Assembly (NCBI GenBank): GCA_915070155.1
Contig: CAJZFK010000018.1
Location: 1-10,768 of the forward strand
Reading direction: 5' to 3'
DNA: 10,768 bases
Source: an uncultured Candidatus Saccharibacteria bacterium
GTDB taxonomy: Bacteria; Patescibacteriota; Saccharimonadia; Saccharimonadales; Saccharimonadaceae
The notes under the pieces were generated by a model, which was given only the letters and a program-made list of their open reading frames with translations, was not told the origin of the DNA and searched no databases. Below, in pieces: positions 1 through 4,828 of this stretch (its first letter is position 1; each line of letters opens with the position of its first letter). The position numbers and the translations under genes are program-made.

Positions 1-42
1 CACCACAAATACGATCGCAAGTACGATTGCGACCGTAGGTGA
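1..42 (+). CDS. Possible C-terminal tail of a + strand protein running in from the left edge
   Basis: Reading from base 1, the frame gives a short charged tail (HHKYDRKYDCDRR) and a TGA stop at 40-42. The stop lies seven bases before a strong + strand terminator hairpin, which is where the end of a gene is expected. A second frame also stays open, to a stop at 71-73, but it would run into the hairpin stem. The tail is too short to identify. It holds an imperfect direct repeat of about ten bases (from 11 and from 23). That a gene ends here is inferred mainly from the terminator; the frame choice is uncertain. Confidence 0.3.
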   Translation, partial: HHKYDRKYDCDRR

Positions 43-48
43 CACATA

Positions 49-115
49 CCCGTCAGGAGGACTACCGCTTTGAGGTCTTTAATTAGATCTTGGCAGTAGC
101 TCCTGGCGGGTTTTT
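49..115 (+). terminator. Rho-independent terminator with a long two-part stem
   Basis: Bases 49-59 (cccgtcaggag) pair with 100-110 (ctcctggcggg), 11 pairs including one G-T wobble, and TTTTT follows at 111-115. Inside, 62-68 (ctaccgc) pairs with 93-99 (gcagtag) with one mismatch, so the stem continues past the outer part and leaves an AT-rich apical region. The U-run is on the + strand side, so the element ends a transcript entering from the left. On the minus strand the hairpin forms just after the transketolase C-subunit stop but has no U-run, so it would be at best a weak terminator there. Confidence 0.78.
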
Positions 116-1077
116 CACTGGAGAAAATTGACAACACTACAAACAATCGAATCGACATCCAAACCGTGACTTTTCCATAATTCAGACATTTTGCCCGACT
201 CTCCAAACGCGTCATTGACACCAATTCGCTTCATCTTCACGGGCAAATTCTCACTAAGAACTTCTGCCACACTCGAACCAAATCCACCAGCAATCTGCCC
301 CTCTTCCGCCGTAATGACGGCTTGGCATTTTTGAGCTGCGTTAAGTATGACCTCTTCATCCAATGGCTTGATCGTCGGAAAATGAATCACTTCCGCCTGA
401 ATGTCATATTCATTCGCGAGCTTTTCCGCTGCCGACAGTAATTGATAAGTCATCACACCAGTTCCAAACAAGGCAACATCTTTACCGCGCCTCAACGTAT
501 AACTTTTTCCAATCTCAAAAGTAGATTGATTCAGGAATAGCGGTGTTTTTTCTCTTGGCAATCTTACATAGTTTGGGTGTTTATCTCCAGCCATTGCCGC
601 CGCAATCAGCTTGGCTTCATTAGCATCACCGGGCGCCAAAACCACCATATTAGGCAAACTTCGCATCAGCGCAATATCTTCCAGCATTTGATGCGTCGCG
701 CCGTCCGGACCGACATTTAGCCCAGCATGAGAACCTATCAGCTTAACTGGCTGATTGTTCAGACAAATAGTCGTTCGAATCTGCTCCCAATTGCGACCCG
801 GACTAAACGCCGCATAACTGGCTGCAAACGGAATATTTCCCATAGCCGCCAGTCCAGACGCCACGGTAACCAAATTCTGCTCCGCCACGCCAACTTCAAT
901 TGCCCGCGGATGTCCAATTTCTTTATCAAATTGACCAAAGCCAACGCTTTCCATCAAATCCGCGCTCAGCGCCACCACCAAATTATTCTTCTTCGCAATA
1001 TCAACCAGGCCTTCGCCAAAGCCAACGCGAATTGCCACAAGTTCTGAATTCTGCCAATTCTCCATTAAGAAATTCAT
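115..1077 (-). CDS. tkt: Transketolase, C-terminal subunit (pyrimidine-binding and C-terminal domains)
   Basis: This is the second half of a transketolase encoded as a separate 320-residue protein. With the N subunit it forms the thiamine-diphosphate enzyme that moves two-carbon ketol units between sugar phosphates in the cytoplasm. The pyrimidine-binding domain fills roughly residues 12-180. Residues 61-68 (EVGVAEQN) carry the glutamate (E66) that activates the cofactor; 86-91 (ASYAAF) and 124-129 (PDGATH) are further family signatures. The C-terminal transketolase domain follows from about 195 to 315. The ATG at 1075-1077 is chosen because a perfect Shine-Dalgarno lies six bases upstream and it overlaps the N-subunit stop as ATGA. 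The stop is TGA. It is the last gene of the pentose-phosphate operon. Split transketolases are known in archaea and several bacterial groups, so the split is not damage. 1-deoxyxylulose-phosphate synthase is less likely, because the partner gene has transketolase motifs. Confidence 0.93.
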   Translation of the reverse strand: MNFLMENWQNSELVAIRVGFGEGLVDIAKKNNLVVALSADLMESVGFGQFDKEIGHPRAIEVGVAEQNLVTVASGLAAMGNIPFAASYAAFSPGRNWEQIRTTICLNNQPVKLIGSHAGLNVGPDGATHQMLEDIALMRSLPNMVVLAPGDANEAKLIAAAMAGDKHPNYVRLPREKTPLFLNQSTFEIGKSYTLRRGKDVALFGTGVMTYQLLSAAEKLANEYDIQAEVIHFPTIKPLDEEVILNAAQKCQAVITAEEGQIAGGFGSSVAEVLSENLPVKMKRIGVNDAFGESGKMSELWKSHGLDVDSIVCSVVNFLQ

Positions 1078-1910
1078 TCGTCACCTCCTTCACTCAATTG
1101 AGCAAGCGCCCGCTCCGCTTCCTCGGCGTTTGGAGATTTTCCATGCCAACGGTAATCGTATTCCATAAAATCAACGCCACGACCAGGAATTGTATGCGCA
1201 ATTATCACGCTCGGCTGCCGAGAATTCTTTGCCTTATCAATCGCCTGAATTATCGCCAAATGATCATGTCCGTCAATCTCCTGCACATCCCAGCCAAAAC
1301 TTCGCCATTTATCAGCCAAATCACCCAGCGGCATCACCTTTTCCGTATCGCCACCAATCTGAATATTATTTCTATCAACAATCGCAATCAAATTCGACAA
1401 ATTATATTTTTTTGCAAACATCGCCGCTTCCCAAATATTCCCTTCGTCAAGCTCGCCATCGCCCAAACTACAGTAAGTGAATCGCTCAGAATTGCCACCC
1501 AAATATTGCAATGAATACGCCATGCCGGCCGTCTGACTTAGACCGCAGCCCAGAGGACCGCTAGTTGTTTCAATTCCCGGTAAACTGCCCCGTTCTGGAT
1601 GACCTTGAAGCTTGGAGCCAAATTTTCGCAAATTAGCCAGCTCTTTTTTATCGAAAAATCCTCGCTCCGCCAGCGTGGCATATAAAAGTGGCGCATAATG
1701 ACCATTGCTCATCACGAAAATATCCCGATCTTCCCAATTAGGATTCTCAGGATCTAGTCGCATGGCATGAAAATACAAAACCGCCATAACGTCAGCAAAA
1801 CCCAAACACCCAGCCGAATGACCCGAACCAGCCTCGGATAACTCACGAATGACAGACTTTCGTAATTGTTGTGATATTTTCTTCAGACTAGTTATAGCGT
1901 CAATATCCAT
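1074..1910 (-). CDS. tkt: Transketolase, N-terminal subunit (thiamine diphosphate-binding)
   Basis: This 278-residue protein is the N-terminal half of transketolase and binds the diphosphate end of thiamine diphosphate with a divalent metal. Visible motifs are the substrate/cofactor histidine in SGH (H31), SNGH at 68-71, QGHPE at 102-106, GPLGCGLS at 118-125, and the metal/diphosphate motif beginning GDGELDEG at 150 with asparagines at 181-182. Near the end, GRGVDFME and WHGKSPN match the family. Length agrees with other free-standing N subunits. It starts with ATG sharing one base with the rpe stop (TAATG). No good Shine-Dalgarno is close, so translation probably depends on coupling to rpe. 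It overlaps the C-subunit gene by four bases. With RpiB and Rpe upstream, its job is the non-oxidative pentose phosphate pathway, which supplies ribose-5-phosphate and links it to glyceraldehyde-3-phosphate and fructose-6-phosphate. Confidence 0.94.
   Translation of the reverse strand: MDIDAITSLKKISQQLRKSVIRELSEAGSGHSAGCLGFADVMAVLYFHAMRLDPENPNWEDRDIFVMSNGHYAPLLYATLAERGFFDKKELANLRKFGSKLQGHPERGSLPGIETTSGPLGCGLSQTAGMAYSLQYLGGNSERFTYCSLGDGELDEGNIWEAAMFAKKYNLSNLIAIVDRNNIQIGGDTEKVMPLGDLADKWRSFGWDVQEIDGHDHLAIIQAIDKAKNSRQPSVIIAHTIPGRGVDFMEYDYRWHGKSPNAEEAERALAQLSEGGDE
1081..1090 (-). promoter_or_regulatory. Perfect Shine-Dalgarno for the transketolase C subunit
   Basis: On the minus strand these bases read AAGGAGGTGA, fully complementary to the usual 3' end of 16S rRNA. 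AAGGAGG is spaced six bases from the ATG at 1077. The site lies inside the last codons of the N-subunit gene. It suggests the C subunit is translated by independent strong initiation as well as by coupling through the ATGA overlap, which would help keep the two subunits in balance. Confidence 0.85.
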
Positions 1911-2560
1911 TAAAGCACGCTCGTTTTATTAATCTCCTGCTGCAATCTGGCGAAAATGGCGCGCGGATCTGACGATTTCTGAATAACGCCGCCAACGTTC
2001 AGAACGTTAACGCCGCCCTGAACTAAACTGTACGCATTATCTACCGCCACTCCACCGTCCCAACCGATTTCAACACTAGGATTAATAGCTTTGATGAGTC
2101 GTATTTTTTCTAATTGCATAAGACTAGCAGTGCCGCCAAATCGCCCCAGCTCACCGCTAAAAATCATCACATGATCTGCTATTTTTATCAATTCCTCAAC
2201 CGTTCGCGGAACTGTCGGCTTAAGTAACGCCAATCCCGCCATAATTCCAGCTTGGCGAATCTGCATAAGCGCAGTCTTCACATCTCCCGTCGCCTCCGCG
2301 TGAATAATAATCATATGCGGTCTTAAGGCAATCAACTTCGGAACATACTCAGCAACATCATTAACCATCGCATGAATATCAATCGTCCAACCTTCCGGTG
2401 CCCACAATTCAGGAATTCCAACTGTCAATGTCGGAGCAAATTCACCGTCAGAAATGTCAATATGCACACGCTCAACAAGCCCAGTTATTTTATCAACCTG
2501 CTCTTTGTATTGTTCGGCATTTTCTGCCAAAATTGCTGGCGCGATTACAGAATTACTCAT
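1910..2560 (-). CDS. rpe: Ribulose-phosphate 3-epimerase family protein
   Basis: A 216-residue (beta/alpha)8 barrel protein that should interconvert ribulose-5-phosphate and xylulose-5-phosphate. Family length is about 215-225. The metal ligands and acid/base residues are all present: H33 and D35 in HIDISDG, H63 in DIHAMV, and D168 in WDGG. The stretch HAEA (87-90) and KPTVP (114-118) also fit. The phosphate-binding loop that usually reads PGFGGQ is changed here to GRFGGT (139-144), so the protein is a divergent member. The operon position between rpiB and transketolase supports the usual reaction strongly; a related sugar-phosphate epimerase is the alternative. It starts with an ATG that overlaps the rpiB stop as ATGA. 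No strong Shine-Dalgarno is visible, so translational coupling is likely. Confidence 0.88.
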   Translation of the reverse strand: MSNSVIAPAILAENAEQYKEQVDKITGLVERVHIDISDGEFAPTLTVGIPELWAPEGWTIDIHAMVNDVAEYVPKLIALRPHMIIIHAEATGDVKTALMQIRQAGIMAGLALLKPTVPRTVEELIKIADHVMIFSGELGRFGGTASLMQLEKIRLIKAINPSVEIGWDGGVAVDNAYSLVQGGVNVLNVGGVIQKSSDPRAIFARLQQEINKTSVL

Positions 2561-3009
2561 GACAATTCATCCAATTGCGCATTACGCCTATTAAATCGCG
2601 GAGCATTCGCGTAAGGAGTGTTCAGCCACGTTTCCACAATTCCCTTCCAAGCAGATTCGTTATCTTCCAAAACTCGCGCCGGCAAACATAAAACATTCGA
2701 ATCGTTATCTTGGCGCGTCATCTTTGCCTCGAAAGCATCCCAAATCACGCTGGCACGAATTCCTTTGAATCGGTTCGCCGCCATACACATTCCTTGACCG
2801 CCGCCGCAAATTAATATCGCACGCGGATCTTTGCTATCATCACCAATAATTTTCAATGCTGCAGCCTGGGCGAATTGCGGAAAATCATCGTCAGGATTTA
2901 ATTCTACGCCGCCGACATCCTCGACATCATAACCATTCTTCACCAAATACGCAAAAACTTTTTCCTTCAACATAAAGCCACGGTGGTCAGATCCCAGATA
3001 AACTTTCAT
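2557..3009 (-). CDS. rpiB: Ribose-5-phosphate isomerase B (RpiB/LacA/LacB family)
   Basis: A 150-residue cytoplasmic isomerase for ribose-5-phosphate and ribulose-5-phosphate, and the first gene of the pentose-phosphate operon. The family start is clear (GSDHRGF, 6-12). The active-site loop is ICGGGQGM with Cys68 as the likely base, followed by AANR and GIRAS. The phosphate-binding arginines lie in the C-terminal NRRN region (140-143). The motif usually written R-x-H-N-D-x-N is RQDNDSN here (99-105), so the histidine thought to help ring opening in the E. coli enzyme is Asp101. This is the one clear oddity. The ATG at 3007-3009 is fixed by the conserved N terminus. It lies only six bases downstream of a good -10 element, so the message is probably leaderless. 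The stop overlaps the rpe start. Confidence 0.9.
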   Translation of the reverse strand: MKVYLGSDHRGFMLKEKVFAYLVKNGYDVEDVGGVELNPDDDFPQFAQAAALKIIGDDSKDPRAILICGGGQGMCMAANRFKGIRASVIWDAFEAKMTRQDNDSNVLCLPARVLEDNESAWKGIVETWLNTPYANAPRFNRRNAQLDELS

Positions 3010-3015
3010 GCTCTA

Positions 3016-3044
3016 AGTATAAGCGTTTTCGGTGATTTTTGCAA
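3016..3044 (-). promoter_or_regulatory. Promoter of the rpiB-rpe-transketolase operon (leaderless)
   Basis: On the minus strand, TTGCAA (3039-3044) is followed after exactly 17 bases by TATACT (3016-3021). Six bases separate the -10 from the rpiB ATG, so transcription should begin at or within a base of the start codon. No Shine-Dalgarno fits into that space. The element lies back to back with the + strand promoter at 3098-3126. Confidence 0.8.
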
Positions 3045-3097
3045 GGAAAAGTTAGGTATTTTATCAGAGGTAGGTTGTAGCTATTTGACAAAGAGCG

Positions 3098-3126
3098 TTG
3101 ACATCTTGTGGCTGGTGTGATATACA
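3098..3126 (+). promoter_or_regulatory. Strong extended -10 promoter of the small membrane protein unit
   Basis: TTGACA (3098-3103) is a perfect -35, followed after 17 bases by TATACA (3121-3126) with a TG-n extension (TGA, 3118-3120). The start site is expected near 3133, two bases before the leader hairpin begins. Another TTGACA sits at 3085-3090, thirteen bases upstream, but has no matching -10 at normal spacing. Confidence 0.82.
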
Positions 3127-3134
3127 TATATTTA

Positions 3135-3199
3135 GCTTTTCAAACCGAAAAGCGACTCCCGGGGAGTTCACCCCGGTTGAGGTCGCGGTTCTGAAAAGC
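3135..3199 (+). promoter_or_regulatory. Structured 5' leader: long nested hairpin
   Basis: Five paired blocks nest almost without interruption: 3135-3142 with 3192-3199 (8 pairs), 3143-3146 with 3187-3190 (4), 3152-3156 with 3182-3186 (5), 3157-3158 with 3179-3180 (2), and ccgggg 3159-3164 with ccccgg 3171-3176 (6), closing a six-base loop agttca. The left arm has a purine bulge gaaaa (3147-3151); the right arm has short bulges at 3177-3178, 3181 and 3191. The 25 pairs start at the expected 5' end of the transcript. I do not recognise it as a known riboswitch, T-box or ribosomal-protein leader. A regulatory RNA or stabilising 5' structure is inferred. Confidence 0.7.
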
Positions 3200-3207
3200 C
3201 GCACCTC
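3179..3207 (+). promoter_or_regulatory. Alternative leader hairpin competing with the nested hairpin
   Basis: Bases 3179-3188 (gaggtcgcgg) can pair with 3199-3207 (ccgcacctc), giving nine pairs with C3184 bulged and a ten-base loop. The same 3179-3188 segment forms the right arm of the upstream nested hairpin, so the two folds exclude each other. This is the arrangement expected of an attenuator or riboswitch-like expression platform. No U-run follows, so any control would act on translation or RNA stability rather than by simple termination. Confidence 0.55.
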
Positions 3208-3212
3208 AAAAT

Positions 3213-3230
3213 TTTCTCTGGAAGGAGAAA
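3213..3230 (+). promoter_or_regulatory. Shine-Dalgarno and the hairpin that could hide it
   Basis: AAGGAG (3222-3227) lies five bases before the ATG at 3233 and fixes the start of the membrane protein gene. tttctc (3213-3218) is complementary to gagaaa (3225-3230) with a six-base loop, so part of the Shine-Dalgarno can be paired. The hairpin is weak, but it lies directly after the competing hairpins of the leader. Confidence 0.5.
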
Positions 3231-3232
3231 TC

Positions 3233-3616
3233 ATGTCTACTGAGATTTTGACTACCATCACGATTTATATCTTGGTGGGAGGACTGTCCGCAGCTTTGAC
3301 TGAGGCACTGTACTGTCGCCAACTGGCTAAAGCGAGCGTACTCGCTGCAGCCGTGTCCGCCGCTATCCATCTAGTATTCGTCATGAGCGCGTGGAAGGAA
3401 GCAGCGGAGGAGGCACCATATCAGGTGGTATCCCCGCTGCTGACGGCAGTATGTGACGCTCCTGCTTGGGCAGCCGTCGTCTTTTTGACGACGGGCATCG
3501 TACTCGCAGCCATCCAGCGGCACCGCGAAAAGGTCGCCGAAAAGAAGTTGATGGCAGCTCTGACGAAACCCTTTGGGGTCAATGAACCCGAGGAGAATGA
3601 GTCTGAGAAGGACTGA
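3233..3616 (+). CDS. Unrecognised small membrane protein, about three membrane segments
   Basis: I do not recognise this 127-residue protein. Hydrophobic stretches at about 6-26, 34-52 and 70-96 suggest three membrane helices. A short acidic/amphipathic piece (54-62, with WKEAAEEA) lies between the second and third. A positively charged patch (98-108, RHREKVAEKK) follows the third, and the tail is acidic (NEPEENESEKD). Cysteines are at about 28 and 74. The ATG at 3233 is chosen over an earlier in-frame ATG at 3098, which lies inside the promoter; the Shine-Dalgarno is five bases upstream. The gene is monocistronic, with its own strong promoter, structured leader and terminator, and lies between minus-strand metabolic genes. 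It looks GC-richer than its neighbours, with many CTG, GCC, GTC and CGC codons, which may mean separate origin or high expression. Its topology could suit a holin, a small transporter or a regulatory membrane protein, but nothing in the sequence decides this. Confidence 0.8.
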   Translation: MSTEILTTITIYILVGGLSAALTEALYCRQLAKASVLAAAVSAAIHLVFVMSAWKEAAEEAPYQVVSPLLTAVCDAPAWAAVVFLTTGIVLAAIQRHREKVAEKKLMAALTKPFGVNEPEENESEKD

Positions 3617-3674
3617 GGTGCTCTGCGCCAGCAGAAGGCGCGCTAAGATAAATATTCTGTGAAACAAAACCGTC

Positions 3675-3725
3675 GGAAATCCCGGCGTCCCCGCACTATC
3701 ACGGTGCGGGGTTATTTCCTTTTTG
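3675..3725 (+). terminator. Rho-independent terminator of the small membrane protein unit
   Basis: ccccgcac (3689-3696) pairs perfectly with gtgcgggg (3704-3711) around a seven-base loop, and a T-rich tract follows (3712-3725). ggaaat (3675-3680) can also pair with atttcc (3714-3719), extending the base of the stem. A smaller hairpin (gcgcc 3625-3629 with ggcgc 3637-3641) lies just after the stop codon and has no U-run. On the minus strand the main hairpin follows the GAPDH gene but lacks a U-run, so it works mainly for the + strand. Confidence 0.85.
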
Positions 3726-3735
3726 GAAGATGTCC

Positions 3736-4758
3736 TTATTCACTCTTTTTCAGATAATACGCCACATCCGCCACCAGTTCAACCAGGCGGTTAGAATAGC
3801 CCCACTCATTGTCATACCAAACCATAACCTTGATCAGATTACCACCAACTACCTTCGTCAACGGAAGATCGACAATTCCAGAATATGAATTGCCAATAAA
3901 GTCGCGGCTCACCAGAGGCTCCTCAGAAACACCCAAAATGCCTTGATAGAAATTACTTTGTGCGGCTTTTTTGAACGCGTCATTCACCTGCTCGACAGTC
4001 ACATCTTTCCTGAGAAGCGCCGTCACATCACTAAGCGACACCACTGGAGTCGGTACGCGCACACTAAGTCCGTCAAATTTTCCGGTTAATTGCGGCAAGG
4101 TTTTAGTTACAGCAATTGCGGCGCCAGTCGTAGTCGGAACAATGTTTTCGGCGGCGCTGCGACCTTCTCTAAGATCCTTGGATGGCGCATCCTGAAGTTT
4201 TTGGCTAGCCGTATAACTGTGCACCGTCGTTAACATTGACTTTTCAACGCCAAACTCCGCGTCCAAAATCGCCATAACCGCACCCAAAGAATTGGTCGTA
4301 CAACTAGCATTAGACACGATTGGCGTCGCGTTTTTCACCTTGTCATCGTTAGTTCCCAGAACAATCGTATCGACTCCCTCAGACTTCGTCGGACCACTGA
4401 TAACTACACGTTTTGCACCAGCCGTTAAGTGCTTGCCCGCGCCGTCTTTATCGGTGAAAAATCCTGTCGATTCAATCACCACATCAATTCCCAAATCTCG
4501 CCACGGCAGATTTTCTGGATCTTTCTCAGCCAGCACCTTAACCGACTTGCCCTCAATAATCAGTTCATTTTCCGTAAAATCAACTTGACGTCCGTACTCA
4601 CCGTAATTGCTATCATGCTTCAACAAATACGCCAAAGTTTTCGTGTCAGTTAAATCATTGATCGCGACAATTTCCAAGTCGCTTCGCTCATTCGCAATCT
4701 TAAACGCATTGCGTCCGATTCGCCCGAAGCCGTTAATTGCTATTCTCGTTACAGCCAT
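3736..4758 (-). CDS. gap: Glyceraldehyde-3-phosphate dehydrogenase
   Basis: A 340-residue cytoplasmic glycolytic enzyme that oxidises glyceraldehyde-3-phosphate to 1,3-bisphosphoglycerate with NAD(P)+. The Rossmann motif is NGFGRIGR (9-16). D35 in INDLTD, where the adenosine ribose is held, points to NAD preference. The catalytic cysteine is C153 in SNASCTTNS, and the base is H180 in TVHSYTASQ. The phosphate-site segment NIVPTTTGAA and the C-terminal WYDNEWGYSNR are complete. Length matches the family. ATG at 4756-4758 follows a Shine-Dalgarno-like AGGGAGGG (4763-4770). It appears monocistronic and diverges from the rel gene. Its substrate is also a product of the transketolase reactions encoded upstream, which suits a cell relying on the pentose branch and lower glycolysis. 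Nothing looks truncated. Confidence 0.97.
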   Translation of the reverse strand: MAVTRIAINGFGRIGRNAFKIANERSDLEIVAINDLTDTKTLAYLLKHDSNYGEYGRQVDFTENELIIEGKSVKVLAEKDPENLPWRDLGIDVVIESTGFFTDKDGAGKHLTAGAKRVVISGPTKSEGVDTIVLGTNDDKVKNATPIVSNASCTTNSLGAVMAILDAEFGVEKSMLTTVHSYTASQKLQDAPSKDLREGRSAAENIVPTTTGAAIAVTKTLPQLTGKFDGLSVRVPTPVVSLSDVTALLRKDVTVEQVNDAFKKAAQSNFYQGILGVSEEPLVSRDFIGNSYSGIVDLPLTKVVGGNLIKVMVWYDNEWGYSNRLVELVADVAYYLKKSE

Positions 4759-4793
4759 ATCGCCCTCCCTGTTAGATATTTTCGCTTTAGCTT

Positions 4794-4822
4794 TTCTTAA
4801 TTATACTACAAAGTTGTATAAT
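4794..4822 (+). promoter_or_regulatory. rel promoter with leaderless start
   Basis: TATAAT (4817-4822) is a perfect -10 and is followed by six bases before the rel ATG (4829). The expected start of transcription is therefore the A of ATG, and there is no Shine-Dalgarno. The -35 at 17-base spacing is poor (TTCTTA, 4794-4799). The -10 is the mirror image of the GAPDH -10 across a short inverted repeat spanning 4800-4822. Confidence 0.65.
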
Positions 4823-4827
4823 ATAAA
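4800..4827 (-). promoter_or_regulatory. GAPDH promoter, facing away from rel
   Basis: On the minus strand a perfect TATAAT lies at 4800-4805. The best -35 is TTTATA at 4822-4827 (four of six matches, 16-base spacer). A start near 4793 leaves about 34 bases of leader that hold the Shine-Dalgarno. The -35 part overlaps the -10 and start region of the rel promoter, so the two promoters probably compete for polymerase. Confidence 0.62.
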
Positions 4828-4828
4828 T

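Noticed and set aside
900..1514. 204-codon open frame on the + strand opposite transketolase
   Set aside because: It is antisense to well-conserved transketolase codons, with no family resemblance, promoter or ribosome site.
3085..3090. First TTGACA as a separate promoter
   Set aside because: No -10-like hexamer lies at 15-19 bases from it. The second TTGACA at 3098 has a good one.
3098..3232. Longer version of the small membrane protein starting at 3098
   Set aside because: That ATG is within the -35 element, upstream of the predicted transcript start, and has no ribosome site. The ATG at 3233 has a good one.
3135..3232. T-box or other known riboswitch in the leader
   Set aside because: I looked for a T-box sequence, a terminator U-run and familiar riboswitch cores and saw none. 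The downstream gene also gives no hint of a ligand.
4607..4828. In-frame extension of rel upstream to an ATG at 4607
   Set aside because: It lies antisense to the GAPDH gene and upstream of the likely promoter, and its residues do not resemble Rel. The family match begins at the ATG at 4829.
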